NCBI GenBank assembly: GCA_947488655.1 | Contig: CANKZZ010000002.1 | Location: forward strand, 496,001 to 560,000 | DNA length: 64,000 nucleotides | Source of the DNA: an uncultured Psychroserpens sp. | GTDB lineage: Bacteria; Bacteroidota; Bacteroidia; Flavobacteriales; Flavobacteriaceae | Direction: 5' to 3' | In this document: positions 7,593 to 16,663 of the stretch, in pieces | Numbering within the stretch: position 1 is the stretch's first letter | How the letters are laid out: the number at the start of each line of letters is the position of its first letter | The notes under the pieces: model-generated | Database searches by the model: none | What the model was told of the DNA's origin: nothing | The model's input: the letters and a program-made list of their open reading frames with translations, nothing else | Translations under genes and position numbers: made by a program

Positions 7593-9878
7593 ATGAAAAC
7601 GAGCCTACAATTCTGTTTTCTGTTTTGTTCCCTCCTGTCATTCAGTCAAACAGAAAGAGCACTTATCAAAAAAATTGATAGTATTAATACTATTGCATTA
7701 AGTCATTATAATGATAATGATATTGCAGAATCCTTTAATTTATTTAATCAAGCTTTAAAATTATCAGATTCTATTTCAGATAATTATGGAAAATCTGTAG
7801 CTAATTTTACATTAGGTAGAATTTACTATTTCATGCATGAAACAGAAAAAGCTAAAGAGAGTTTCAAAAAAGTAATTTCTGTTTCAGAAACAACTGGAGA
7901 TAATTATTTAATGGCTAGTTCTTATTTAAATCTGGGTAAAATATTAATGAATATTGAGCCACCTACAGATGCTATAGAGTATTTTGAGAAAGCTTTATTT
8001 TATGCTAATAAAAATGATGTAAGAGATCAATTTAACAATAATCAAAAAGAGCCTATATTATTTGAAACTAGAATTAATTTATGCCAGTTGTATCTGGATA
8101 TAAATAACACAAGTCAGGCATTAAGATACTTATCAAGAGCAGAGGATAACTTGAGTAAAATTGTGGATCAAGGGTATTATACAGCAAAGTGGAAATTAGT
8201 ACAAGGAAGATATTTTGTAGCTAAAGAATATTACAGTACCGCAAGTCTCAAATTTAAGGAAGCTTCTAAATTATTAGAGAAAAGAAACTCAATTGATATA
8301 AAAGATAAAAATTCTCTTCTAAGTGAAATTTATAAAGAACTTTCTACAACTTATGATGTGTTAGAAAAAGATAGTGAAGCTTATAGTGCTTTGTTAATGC
8401 ATAATAATTATAAGGACGAATATTTTTCAGAAGAAAAATTAAAGCAAAATTTAATAATACAGTCTAAATTTTCTATCGAAAATTATAAAAATGCAGCACA
8501 GCTGGCAAACATGGATAGATTGCGTCAAATGGAGGCATCTAATACTATTAAAAATGTCAATTATATCATTTCTATTATTCTCATATTACTGTTTATTTCA
8601 TTATTAATCATCTATAAAAGTTATAGCTCTAAAAGTAAATTAAGTAAAATGCTTAAGGTTAAAAATGAGCAATTAGAAATAGCTAAAGATAATGCAGAGA
8701 AATCGTCTGAGCTTAAAAGTAATTTTATTTCTAATGTAACTCACGAGCTTAGAACACCTTTATATGGAGTTGTTGGATTAACATCATTACTCCTAAAAAA
8801 TAATGATTTAAGTGAAAAGGATAGTAAGTTTCTAAAGTCATTAAAATATTCTGGTGATTATTTATTAAACCTTGTAAATGATATTTTACAGATAGGAAAA
8901 ATTGAATCTCAAAAAATTGAACTCAAAAATGTTTCTGTTAATATTAGAGTGTTATTAGAAAACTTGGTTAATTCATTCGATTATAGATTAGAAGAAACTA
9001 ATAATCAAATACAAATTGCAGTAGATAAAAACATACCAGAATTTATAAAATGTGATAGTGTAAGGTTATCTCAAGTGCTAATAAATCTAATAGGTAATAG
9101 TATTAAATTTACCCAAGGTGGTAAAATAGATGTTAGAGTTAAGTTATTAAATATTATAGGAGATAAAGTAAGTCTACGTTTTGAAATAGAAGATAATGGT
9201 CCTGGAATACCTCTAGAAAAACAAAAAATGATTTTTGAGAACTTTTCTCAATTAGATGAGAATAGTAATACAAATTATCAAGGTACAGGCTTAGGTTTGC
9301 CCATAACAAAAAATCTTGTTGAGCTATTTGGTAGTGATTTAGAAATAGAAAGTGAAACAGATTTAGGTTCTACATTTAGTTTTAATCTAAATTTTGATAT
9401 TGATAGAACAGCAAAAGCAGAAATTATTAAAACCAAAAAAGCAATTGGAGAAGCTATTTCTTTAACTAAAAAGTGTAAAATTTTAGTTGCCGAAGATAAT
9501 AAGATCAACCAAATTGTAACTCAAAACTTATTACAACGAGAAAATTATGAGTGTGTGATTGCTAAAAATGGGCAAGAAGCATTAGATGCTCATAAAGATG
9601 TAAGTTTCGATTTAATTTTAATGGATATTAATATGCCAATTATGAATGGTAATGAAGCAACAAAAGCTATTAGGGACTTTGATACAGAAGTGCCGATTAT
9701 CGCACTAACAGCTGCAGATATTGAGCAGGTAAAGCAAGATTATAAAGCCATTGGTTATGATGATATTATAACGAAGCCTTTTGATAACTATGAGTTTTTT
9801 CAAACCATCTCACAGCACATTCAAAGAACTAAATCAATAGACAAAACTCCAGATTATAAGTTAGAAAAAGTCTCGTAG
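7593..9878 (+). CDS. TPR-containing hybrid sensor histidine kinase/response regulator
   Basis: The 761-residue product has a signal peptide (to ~FSQ19), periplasmic TPR repeats (~residues 30-290), one membrane helix (~VNYIISIILILLFISLLIIY) and a coiled-coil linker. A HisKA domain follows with phospho-acceptor H384 (THELRTPLYG), then HATPase_c with N box (NLIGNSIKFT), G1 (DNGPGIP), F box (FENFSQ) and G2 (GTGLGLP). A C-terminal receiver carries D678 (LILMDINMP). No DNA-binding output domain is fused, so signalling must go through another protein by phosphorelay or binding. The same architecture is found at 26729-28963 on the opposite strand. The stimulus is unknown. Confidence 0.93.
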   Translation: MKTSLQFCFLFCSLLSFSQTERALIKKIDSINTIALSHYNDNDIAESFNLFNQALKLSDSISDNYGKSVANFTLGRIYYFMHETEKAKESFKKVISVSETTGDNYLMASSYLNLGKILMNIEPPTDAIEYFEKALFYANKNDVRDQFNNNQKEPILFETRINLCQLYLDINNTSQALRYLSRAEDNLSKIVDQGYYTAKWKLVQGRYFVAKEYYSTASLKFKEASKLLEKRNSIDIKDKNSLLSEIYKELSTTYDVLEKDSEAYSALLMHNNYKDEYFSEEKLKQNLIIQSKFSIENYKNAAQLANMDRLRQMEASNTIKNVNYIISIILILLFISLLIIYKSYSSKSKLSKMLKVKNEQLEIAKDNAEKSSELKSNFISNVTHELRTPLYGVVGLTSLLLKNNDLSEKDSKFLKSLKYSGDYLLNLVNDILQIGKIESQKIELKNVSVNIRVLLENLVNSFDYRLEETNNQIQIAVDKNIPEFIKCDSVRLSQVLINLIGNSIKFTQGGKIDVRVKLLNIIGDKVSLRFEIEDNGPGIPLEKQKMIFENFSQLDENSNTNYQGTGLGLPITKNLVELFGSDLEIESETDLGSTFSFNLNFDIDRTAKAEIIKTKKAIGEAISLTKKCKILVAEDNKINQIVTQNLLQRENYECVIAKNGQEALDAHKDVSFDLILMDINMPIMNGNEATKAIRDFDTEVPIIALTAADIEQVKQDYKAIGYDDIITKPFDNYEFFQTISQHIQRTKSIDKTPDYKLEKVS

Positions 9879-9880
9879 TT

Positions 9881-10522
9881 TTAAATCTTTCTGCTAATTG
9901 TAAGTCCGTCTCTAATTGGTAGAACAATGGTTTCTATACGTTCATCGTTTTTTAGTAAGGTATTAAATTCTAAAACAGCTTTTGTAGAATTATCTTTCTC
10001 ATCCAAAGGTTCAATAACTTTACCATGCCATAAAACGTTGTCAGATAATATTACACCACCTTTATTTAGCTTATCTACTACTAAATTAAAGTAGTTTACA
10101 TAGTTAGGCTTATCTGCATCAATAAAAACCAAATCAAAGGTTTTATTTAGACTTGGTATTATATCCAATGCGCTACCTAAATGCTGGTGTATTTGCGAAC
10201 CAAATTTTGATTTGTCAAAATACTTTCTTTGAAAATCAATAAGTTCTTCGTTTATATCTATGGTATGAACCTCACCATCAGTCTGTAGTCCTTCGGCCAA
10301 GCACAATGTTGCATATCCTGTAAAAGTTCCTAGTTCTAGTATAGTTTTAGGTCTAATGAGTTTAGAAAGCATACTTAATACGCGACCTTGATATGGTCCA
10401 CTAAGCATAATAGGTTGCAATACCTTTTGGTATGTTTCTCTTGTAAGTTGCTGTAATAATTCTGGTTCTTGTTCAGAATGAGCAACGATATAATCATCTA
10501 ATTTTTCGGGTAAGAAATACAT
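9881..10522 (-). CDS. Class I SAM-dependent O-methyltransferase (CCoAOMT-type)
   Basis: The 213-residue cytoplasmic enzyme has the caffeoyl-CoA/catechol O-methyltransferase fold. The SAM-binding motif is 'ILELGTFTGYATLCLAEGL', the acidic strand is 'VHTIDIN' and the metal/substrate motifs are 'DLVFIDADKPNYVNYF' and 'GGVILSDNVLWHGKV'. Its length is normal for the family. It is the last gene of the minus-strand kynurenine cluster, 84 bases beyond the ACMS decarboxylase with a palindromic repeat between. It is convergent with the hybrid kinase, with only two bases between the stops. A role in kynurenine metabolism is not shown by the sequence. Confidence 0.9.
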   Translation of the reverse strand: MYFLPEKLDDYIVAHSEQEPELLQQLTRETYQKVLQPIMLSGPYQGRVLSMLSKLIRPKTILELGTFTGYATLCLAEGLQTDGEVHTIDINEELIDFQRKYFDKSKFGSQIHQHLGSALDIIPSLNKTFDLVFIDADKPNYVNYFNLVVDKLNKGGVILSDNVLWHGKVIEPLDEKDNSTKAVLEFNTLLKNDERIETIVLPIRDGLTISRKI

Positions 10523-10534
10523 AGTTCTGTATGG

Positions 10535-10597
10535 TCGAGCGCAGTCGAAACCTATTTAAAAAAATAACTTTCAAAAAGACCTCTCGACTGCGCTCGA
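10535..10597. repeat. Inverted repeat with 14-bp perfect arms (REP-like)
   Basis: Arms TCGAGCGCAGTCGA (10535-10548) and TCGACTGCGCTCGA (10584-10597) are exact reverse complements separated by 35 AT-rich bases. The arms are GC-rich against a very AT-rich background and fill the gap between the O-methyltransferase and the ACMS decarboxylase. Similar 'CGACTGCGCTCG' elements recur in flavobacterial genomes as I remember them. There is no transposase nearby. It could also act as a transcript-end hairpin. Confidence 0.75.
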
Positions 10598-10606
10598 GGA
10601 GACTTT

Positions 10607-11695
10607 TTACGATCCTAAAATACGTTTTACTAATTTATCCTTAGCTGCTTGGTCATCACCACAAAGCCATTGTATCACATTATCTTCCCAAATTGCGTCT
10701 CTATCTGTCTCAGATATGATATCACGCTCCATAGCCAAGTCTAAAATTTTTCCAGGATAAGACGATTGTTTCTCGCTCTCCATTTCGCCTAAAGGATAAG
10801 GATCATCCAGTCCCATTAACACTTGTTTTGAGCCTTGATTTCTAATAAGCAATTCTAAACCACCAGTGTCATGTACTAAAGTGTCAAAAAAGATATTTTT
10901 ATGACCAACTGCTTTTCTAGGATGGCTTTTGCCCTCAAATAAGTCTGGTCTCCCATCAAAACCTTGTATGCGACGCCCTAAATTAATTTGAGCTAATTGT
11001 CCGCCATGAGCAAAGCAAGTTCTCATATTTGGAAATTTATCTTGATAACCATTTAAGGTTAAAAAATGGTATGCATCAGCACATTGTGCAAGCATCCATA
11101 TTAAATGAAAACGCCAAGACGTGTTCTCTAGTTTTATAAATTTTTCACCATCATAAGGATGAATCTCGACCGCCAGATTATATTTATTTGCCAATTCAAA
11201 AATAGGTTCATTTTCCTCATCAAAAATACAACGCCAAGTACCAATCGTATCCATATAATGTGTTGGCAGGCATAGAAGTTGCATGCCTAACTCTTCGACA
11301 CAACGTTCAATTTCCCAACAAGCACCTCTTACAAAACCAGGATGTACAACAAAACCACAAGTAAATTTAGTAGGATTTTCTCGTTGTACTTTTGCATTAA
11401 AATCATTTTGAAACCGCAATGCTTGCTTCATTTCTTCCACACGTAAACCATTACCATATAATTGAGACAGATTGAGAACAACAGCATGGTCAATATTAAA
11501 GCGTTCCATCCATGCTAATTTTTCATTTAGAAAAAAACTAGAATCTGTAATAGGACGATTCCAATCTTTTTGGAGCATGAATTTTCGATCTTTATCTACC
11601 CAAAAAATCCCCTTATCTTGCATAAATTGCGGGATTTCCTCAGGATATGGTAATAAGTGAGAGTGACCGTTTATTCTAAGTTTGCGTTTTTCCAT
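10607..11695 (-). CDS. 2-amino-3-carboxymuconate-6-semialdehyde decarboxylase (ACMSD), amidohydrolase family
   Basis: The enzyme converts ACMS to 2-aminomuconate 6-semialdehyde and thereby diverts it from spontaneous quinolinate formation. Zinc/amidohydrolase motifs are visible: 'INGHSHLLP' near the N-terminus, 'VEIHPYDG', 'TCFAHGGQLAQINLGRR' and the metal-site Asp in 'MGLDDPYPLGEM'. The frame opens further upstream, but the ATG at 11695 (MEKRKLRINGHSH) fits the family start. The length (~362 residues) is slightly longer than the human enzyme because of an insertion near 'FIKLENTSWRFHLIW'. It follows the 3-hydroxyanthranilate dioxygenase gene, the preceding pathway step, across a 295-base repeat-bearing gap. 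Confidence 0.88.
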   Translation of the reverse strand: MEKRKLRINGHSHLLPYPEEIPQFMQDKGIFWVDKDRKFMLQKDWNRPITDSSFFLNEKLAWMERFNIDHAVVLNLSQLYGNGLRVEEMKQALRFQNDFNAKVQRENPTKFTCGFVVHPGFVRGACWEIERCVEELGMQLLCLPTHYMDTIGTWRCIFDEENEPIFELANKYNLAVEIHPYDGEKFIKLENTSWRFHLIWMLAQCADAYHFLTLNGYQDKFPNMRTCFAHGGQLAQINLGRRIQGFDGRPDLFEGKSHPRKAVGHKNIFFDTLVHDTGGLELLIRNQGSKQVLMGLDDPYPLGEMESEKQSSYPGKILDLAMERDIISETDRDAIWEDNVIQWLCGDDQAAKDKLVKRILGS

Positions 11696-11751
11696 ATGTA
11701 CGTAATTGCTAGCCTTTAAACGTAGCAATATTTAGTTTTTTATATTAATTT

Positions 11752-11972
11752 CTGTTCATTTTGCTTTGATGCAAAAAGACCTAAATAATCAAGATCAAGC
11801 CAAGGGATTTTGTAGTTTTTCAAACTTAAAACCGATTTAAAAATTCCGCGTTGAACTTTGTTCTCCTATACTCGTAACTTTTTCTCATCTATTCTTCGCC
11901 TTGACGTTCAATTCTCCGAATTAATTTGGGACATGAATTTTTATAATGCCTAACTGTTATCCCAATGTTAGT
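11752..11972. repeat. Dispersed intergenic repeat, copy 1
   Basis: The 295 bases between the ACMSD start and the dioxygenase stop contain no gene. The right part (11907-11972), which includes TTCAATTCTCCGAATT and TTTGGGACATGAA and ends in TATCCCAATGTTA, is nearly identical and in the same orientation at 17944-18007. The left part (TGTTCATTTTGCTTTGATGC) resembles 17795-17817. The middle is diverged, so the two look like old copies of one ~200-250 base element. Confidence 0.65.
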
Positions 11973-11989
11973 TTATTTTCGCTAACAGC

Positions 11990-12523
11990 TTACTCAATTT
12001 GAACCTTCTTTGGTGGTTGCATAATCTCACCACAGTTTGGGCAGCTACGTTTCTCTTTATCATTATAATAGTTATCAAAGATTTTCGGCATATCAGTTTC
12101 AATATTTTCTACTGTAAAATCCTCTTCATATAGTTTTGTTGTACAATTTTCACAAAACCATAATAACGCATCTTGTACCCCTTTTTCTCTAGGATATTCA
12201 ATTACCAAACCAACTGTATTTGCTCCTCGTTGTGGAGAATGTGGCACTTTTGGAGGTAGTAAAAATATCTCACCTTCTTTAATATCAATATCTTTTGGAG
12301 TACCATTATCAATTACTTTTAAAACAATATCACCTTCTATTTGATAGAAAAATTCTGGTGTTTCGTTGTAATGATAATCCTTTCTGCTGTTTGGTCCGCC
12401 AACGACCATCACAATAAAATCACCATCTTTCCATACTACTTTATTGCCAACAGGTGGCTTTAATAAATGTCGATTTTCTTCAATCCAAGCTTTAAAATTT
12501 ATTGGCGGAAACAATTTACTCAT
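11990..12523 (-). CDS. 3-hydroxyanthranilate 3,4-dioxygenase
   Basis: The 177-residue cupin opens the ring of 3-hydroxyanthranilate to give ACMS using Fe(II) and O2. The iron ligands of the family are visible as H51, E57 and H95 (KDYHYNETPEFFYQ, PPKVPHSPQRG). The bacterial enzyme's second, rubredoxin-like metal site is complete: C124-x2-C127 and C161-x2-C164 (CENC, CPNC). The length equals that of characterised bacterial enzymes (~174-178). It lies between the SDR and ACMSD genes in the kynurenine cluster. Symbols used elsewhere include haaO and nbaC. Confidence 0.95.
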   Translation of the reverse strand: MSKLFPPINFKAWIEENRHLLKPPVGNKVVWKDGDFIVMVVGGPNSRKDYHYNETPEFFYQIEGDIVLKVIDNGTPKDIDIKEGEIFLLPPKVPHSPQRGANTVGLVIEYPREKGVQDALLWFCENCTTKLYEEDFTVENIETDMPKIFDNYYNDKEKRSCPNCGEIMQPPKKVQIE

Positions 12524-12728
12524 AGTTTAATTTTTTGTGCGTTACCCTAAATAAGGGTCAGGCTTTTCACTAATTCTTTTTTTGTCATAAATGGAACCAA
12601 AAAAAAATGATGTCGTTACAAATCTTCAGGTTCACGAAATCAATATTCCAAAAATATTAATCTGTGAGTAATCCTTAACGCAAATTCGTCAATTCAATAA
12701 AATTAAGAATAATAAATGAATTTATAGA
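12524..12728. other. Intergenic gap with weak repeat remnant
   Basis: The 205 bases between the dioxygenase and the SDR hold no gene. TTTTTTTGTCATAAATGGAACCAAAAA (within 12578-12604) loosely resembles the left end of the dispersed repeat at 17795-17830, and ACCCT-AAATA-AGGGT at 12544-12558 is a small palindrome. No terminator or promoter is clear. Confidence 0.4.
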
Positions 12729-13511
12729 TTATAAACTCTTTGTTCTTCCTCCATCAACCGGAAGATTAATACCGTTAATATATCCAGCACGTTCGCTAGC
12801 TAGAAATGTAATAGCATCAGCCAGTTCTTCTGGTTTTGCAAAACGTTTTGCAGGCACAGCACTTTTCATAGCATTGGCAGATTCTTCTTCTGTGTTTCCA
12901 GTTTTAGCCGATTTGTTTTTAATTATTTCAGCTAAACGATCAGTTCCTGTAGCTCCAGGTAGCACGTTGTTTACTGTAATTCCAAACTGTCCTAACTCAT
13001 TTGCCAAAGTTTTACTCCAATTAGCCACTGCACCTCTAATGGTATTACTAACACCTAAACCATCTAAAGGTTGTTTAACAGATGTTGATATCACATTTAT
13101 AATACGACCAAAGCCTTCACTTTTCATAAACGGAACAACCGCTTGTGCCAACACATGATTACATTTTAAATGTTGTGTAAATGCATTTTCAAATTCGTCG
13201 ATTTCCGCAGAAAAAACAGGTCCACCTTTAGGTCCACCTGTGTTATTTACCAAAATATGAAAACCATGATTAGCTTTGATGTAAGCCACCACTTTTGTTT
13301 TTAATTCGTTTGGGTTAGAAAAATCGGCAACGATATAATCGTGGTTTCTATGTTGAGGTAACTCAGCAAGTGTTGCTTTAAGTTTCTCTTCGTTTCTTGC
13401 GATTAATGTGATTATGGTGCCCTCTTCGGCTAATGCCAAAGCAGTTGCTTTTCCTATTCCTGCTGTACTTCCGCAAACTAATGCGTGTTTATTGTTTAGT
13501 TCTAGATTCAT
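12729..13511 (-). CDS. SDR family oxidoreductase
   Basis: This 260-residue classical short-chain dehydrogenase carries 'LVCGSTAGIGKATALALAEEG' (TGxxxGIG-type NAD(P) motif), 'ILVNNTGGPKGG' (NNxG), a catalytic Ser in 'INVISTSVKQP' and a 'VDGG' C-terminal signature. The YxxxK position is unusual: the region reads 'LDGLGVSNTIRGAVANWSKTLANELG', with no Tyr four residues before a Lys. This occurs in a subset of SDRs resembling 3-oxoacyl-ACP reductases. Its position between aldehyde dehydrogenase and 3-hydroxyanthranilate dioxygenase suggests a role in the same catabolic cluster, but the substrate cannot be read from sequence. Confidence 0.88.
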   Translation of the reverse strand: MNLELNNKHALVCGSTAGIGKATALALAEEGTIITLIARNEEKLKATLAELPQHRNHDYIVADFSNPNELKTKVVAYIKANHGFHILVNNTGGPKGGPVFSAEIDEFENAFTQHLKCNHVLAQAVVPFMKSEGFGRIINVISTSVKQPLDGLGVSNTIRGAVANWSKTLANELGQFGITVNNVLPGATGTDRLAEIIKNKSAKTGNTEEESANAMKSAVPAKRFAKPEELADAITFLASERAGYINGINLPVDGGRTKSL

Positions 13512-13516
13512 AATAT

Positions 13517-13587
13517 TTCCTGCAAAGGCAGGAATCTTTTTAATTAATATTTTAGTTTCAAATGAGATGCTGAAACAAGTTCAGCAT
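13517..13587. repeat. Paired short palindromes (type B then type C)
   Basis: Palindrome B is TTCCTGC-AAAG-GCAGGAA (13517-13534). About 32 bases on is palindrome C, ATGCTGAA-ACAAG-TTCAGCAT (13567-13587). The same B+C pair, with nearly the same spacing, recurs at 17694-17765. They sit between the aldehyde dehydrogenase and SDR genes and are more GC-rich than their surroundings. Confidence 0.75.
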
Positions 13588-13598
13588 GACGTAAGGCA

Positions 13599-15038
13599 TT
13601 AATACTTTATACAAACATTCTTAGCCTCTGTAAAAAAGCGTAAGGCTTCAAAACCACCTTCGCGACCAACACCAGATGCTTTAACGCCTCCAAAAGGCGT
13701 GCGTAAATCTCGCATCATCCACGTGTTTACCCATACAATGCCTGCTTGCAGTTGATTACTCATTCGCATTGTGCGTTTTAAATCGTTGGTCCAGAGCGTT
13801 GCTGAGAGTCCGTATTTTACTTTGTTTGCCATATTTAGGACTTCATCTTCCCGAGAAAAAGGCATAATGGTAACTACTGGTCCAAAAATTTCTTCCTGGT
13901 TCACTCTACACTCATCACTTTGCACTTCTATAACAGTTGGTTCTAGATAATATCCGTTTTCATAATCTGTTATGGTTACTTCATTTCCGCCACATAAAAC
14001 AGTTCCGTTTTCCTCTTTAGCAATTTGGATGTATTCTTTTACTTTTTCTAAATGCGGTTTAGAGACTAAGGCTCCAATATTAGTATCTTTTTCAGATGGA
14101 TGACCAACTTTTAAAGCTTTCACTTTCGCTACAAAATCAGATTTAAATTTATCATAAATAGACTGTTCTACAAAAATTCGACTTCCGCAGAGACAAATCT
14201 GTCCTTGATTTGCGAATGATGAACGAACCGTAGTTTCTAACATATCATTATAATCACAATCTGCAAAAATGATATTTGGGTTTTTTCCGCCTAATTCTAA
14301 AGATAATTTTTTAAACATTGGTGCAGCTACTTTAGCAATATGAGCACCAGTTGCAGTACCACCTGTAAATGAAATTGCTTTGATATCTGGATGCTCAATA
14401 ATGGCTTGACCAGTTGAGCCACCAAGACCATGAACTATATTTAAAACGCCTTTTGGTAAACCTGCTTCGTTGCAAATCTCTCCTAAAAGGTAGGCAGTCA
14501 TTGGTGTGACTTCACTAGGTTTTGCGACGACGCAGTTTCCTGCTGCGAGTGCAGGAGCAATTTTCCAGGTGAATAAGTAGAGTGGAAGATTCCAAGGTGA
14601 AATACAACCTACAACTCCAATGGGTTGACGTAAGGTGTAATTTATGGCTTGTTGGCCAACGCTTTCATGAGATTCACTGGCAAATTGAGTAATTGCATTT
14701 CCGAAGAAACGAAAATTACTTGCAGCTCTTGGGATATCAACCGCTTTTGCTAAAGAGATTGGTTTACCATTATCTTTACTTTCGGCTTCTGCAAAACGTT
14801 GTAAGTTGGCTTCCAGTAATTCGGAAATTTTAATGAGAATTCTACTGCGTTCATCTAAAGTAGTTTGAGACCAACTAGGAAATGCAGATTTTGCTGCGAT
14901 ATATGCATTTTCAACATCCTCACTGGTAGAGTCTGGGATTTGTCCGTAGATTTTACCGTTTGAAGGGTTATAATTGTCTATCCAATTGTCTTTAGTTGGA
15001 TTAAGGAAATTTCCGTTGATATAGTTTTGAATGTTCAT
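13599..15038 (-). CDS. Aldehyde dehydrogenase, probable 2-aminomuconic 6-semialdehyde dehydrogenase
   Basis: The ~479-residue NAD-dependent ALDH has the conserved 'SPWNLPLYLFTWKIAPALAAGNCVVAKPSEVTP' segment, 'SFTGGTATG', the general-base Glu in 'LSLELGGKNPN', the nucleophile Cys in 'NQGQICLCGSRIF' and 'EEIFGPVV'. The frame opens at 15065, but the ATG at 15038 (MNIQNYINGNFL) gives the usual family N-terminus. Family resemblance (ALDH8-like) and position beside ACMSD, 3-HAO and aminomuconate deaminase point to oxidation of 2-aminomuconate semialdehyde to 2-aminomuconate. That specificity is inference from context. Confidence 0.9.
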   Translation of the reverse strand: MNIQNYINGNFLNPTKDNWIDNYNPSNGKIYGQIPDSTSEDVENAYIAAKSAFPSWSQTTLDERSRILIKISELLEANLQRFAEAESKDNGKPISLAKAVDIPRAASNFRFFGNAITQFASESHESVGQQAINYTLRQPIGVVGCISPWNLPLYLFTWKIAPALAAGNCVVAKPSEVTPMTAYLLGEICNEAGLPKGVLNIVHGLGGSTGQAIIEHPDIKAISFTGGTATGAHIAKVAAPMFKKLSLELGGKNPNIIFADCDYNDMLETTVRSSFANQGQICLCGSRIFVEQSIYDKFKSDFVAKVKALKVGHPSEKDTNIGALVSKPHLEKVKEYIQIAKEENGTVLCGGNEVTITDYENGYYLEPTVIEVQSDECRVNQEEIFGPVVTIMPFSREDEVLNMANKVKYGLSATLWTNDLKRTMRMSNQLQAGIVWVNTWMMRDLRTPFGGVKASGVGREGGFEALRFFTEAKNVCIKY

Positions 15039-15101
15039 ATTAGAACTTTTATTACTTGACGACAAGTTAAAGGTTATTTAATGTAATTCTTAATTTAATG
15101 T

Positions 15102-15827
15102 TTACTGAGTTTTATCATAATTTATTTCTTCTAAATAAGACTCTATTGCATTTTTTAATGTTTCAGCTTCATTGATGTTACTTGTATTGAAGTCTATATA
15201 ATCTTCGTAAAATATTTTTTGATAGGACAATATATTCTTAAATTTCACTTCTGTTAACAGTTGTTTTGCTACACTAGGTTCAACACCATTTTTTTTAATA
15301 GGGATATTTTCTAAAATGTAAGGATCAATATTATTGCTTACAAAACCATCATGCCAACTTGTATATTCTTCCATGTCTGGTAATGTGTATTCGTAAAACT
15401 GATTTATTTTTTTAATCAAGTCTTTATTGTCAATAAGCTGTAGCTGTTTATTTTCTTTTATTAATTCAAAAACTTTCGAAAACGATTTGGAGTTTAAATC
15501 TAGGGCAAAATAATTGAGTATAAATTTTAGATCATTTTCACTTTCAGAATTATCTAAAATTCTCTGTAATCCATCTACGCGATTTTGGAAATTATTTTTT
15601 TCTGTGGTCATAAATTGAATATTTTCATTCAGTTCATTCACCATAGCATAAATTGAGTTGTGTAAATCGAGTTTAGTTTTTCTATTTTCGTTCCAGTTAT
15701 TGATTTGAAGTGCCATCAGAATTCCAATAATGACAAGAATAATTTCTCCAATTGCGTATTTAAAGTATTTGCTCATTTTGTTGTCTTCGATTAAAGATTT
15801 ACGAACATGTCTAAATAATTTAATCAT
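15102..15827 (-). CDS. DUF6090 family membrane protein (copy 1)
   Basis: The 241-residue product has the DUF6090 opening (MIKLFRHVRKSLIEDNKMSKYFKYAIGEIILVIIGILMALQINNWNENRK), a single transmembrane helix (~residues 24-44) with a short cytoplasmic N-terminus and a large helical, presumably periplasmic, C-terminal domain. It lies beside a paralog at 15873-16613, both between the aldehyde dehydrogenase and the aminomuconate deaminase. The function is unknown; such genes occur as tandem sets in Flavobacteriaceae. Confidence 0.87.
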   Translation of the reverse strand: MIKLFRHVRKSLIEDNKMSKYFKYAIGEIILVIIGILMALQINNWNENRKTKLDLHNSIYAMVNELNENIQFMTTEKNNFQNRVDGLQRILDNSESENDLKFILNYFALDLNSKSFSKVFELIKENKQLQLIDNKDLIKKINQFYEYTLPDMEEYTSWHDGFVSNNIDPYILENIPIKKNGVEPSVAKQLLTEVKFKNILSYQKIFYEDYIDFNTSNINEAETLKNAIESYLEEINYDKTQ

Positions 15828-15872
15828 TATATAAAGAGTTGAGTGAATTTCTATTGATGTAGTTTTTTATGT

Positions 15873-16613
15873 TCACTTTGCTAAATAGTTTTCTATGTCT
15901 TTTTTTAATTGCTCTGCTTCAGTGGTAACTCTATTTAGGGTTTCTAGATAAGGCAAGTTTACACCCAGAAAGGTTTTTAATGATTGTATGTATTCTTTGT
16001 CTTTTTTTAAAGCATCAAAATCATTGGGTACTAATTTGTCTACAGAATTCTCATCAAAAACTAATGTGAATTTTTTTCTGTAATAGTCTAACATATAGCT
16101 GTAGAAATCTAAATGTATTTCTTGAAAACCACCTTTTGTATCATTAATAGATGAGGTATGGAATTTTCCAATTGCTGAGCGAAGTCCTGGGTTTTCAACA
16201 AGATCAGTTCCAATAGATACTAAAGATTGGTAACCACTGGTTTTAAAATCAATCTCATCGTATGCGTTAGAAGCTCTAAAAAGATACGCTAGAGAATCAT
16301 GATAAGGTTTATCTGTTTCTAAAACATTAATTAATGTTTGAATAGAATTTATTGTTCTTTTTAAATTGTTTGTTCTTGTATTAACTACTCTATCTAAATC
16401 TTCTAAAGTGTACTCTAAATCTGAAATTATCTCTGTTAAAATTTGTTGCTCTTTTTCTCTTGTTTTTTTAGTTTCATTCCAGTTATTAAACTGCAATGCC
16501 ATTGCAATCCCAATAAATACAAGAATAATTTCTCCAATAGCATAAAGTAGGTATTTACTGAATTTGTTTTCAGAAAGTAGTGATTTACGAATATGTCTGA
16601 AGAATTTAATCAT
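15873..16613 (-). CDS. DUF6090 family membrane protein (copy 2)
   Basis: The 246-residue paralog of the preceding gene has the same N-terminal block (MIKFFRHIRKSLLSENKFSKYLLYAIGEIILVFIGIAMALQFNNWNE) and one membrane helix, followed by a mostly helical domain that diverges strongly from copy 1. The two upstream regions also look alike (a TTTATGTTCA segment before each start), which fits a local tandem duplication. No catalytic motif is seen and no link to kynurenine breakdown is evident. Confidence 0.87.
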   Translation of the reverse strand: MIKFFRHIRKSLLSENKFSKYLLYAIGEIILVFIGIAMALQFNNWNETKKTREKEQQILTEIISDLEYTLEDLDRVVNTRTNNLKRTINSIQTLINVLETDKPYHDSLAYLFRASNAYDEIDFKTSGYQSLVSIGTDLVENPGLRSAIGKFHTSSINDTKGGFQEIHLDFYSYMLDYYRKKFTLVFDENSVDKLVPNDFDALKKDKEYIQSLKTFLGVNLPYLETLNRVTTEAEQLKKDIENYLAK

Positions 16614-16663
16614 TATTAAATGAGTTGAATGAAACTCTATTGATGTCGTTTTTTATGTTCATG

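Noticed and set aside
12874-13158. Plus-strand open frame of 94 codons inside the SDR gene
   Set aside because: The SDR motifs on the other strand are clear; this is a frame shadow.
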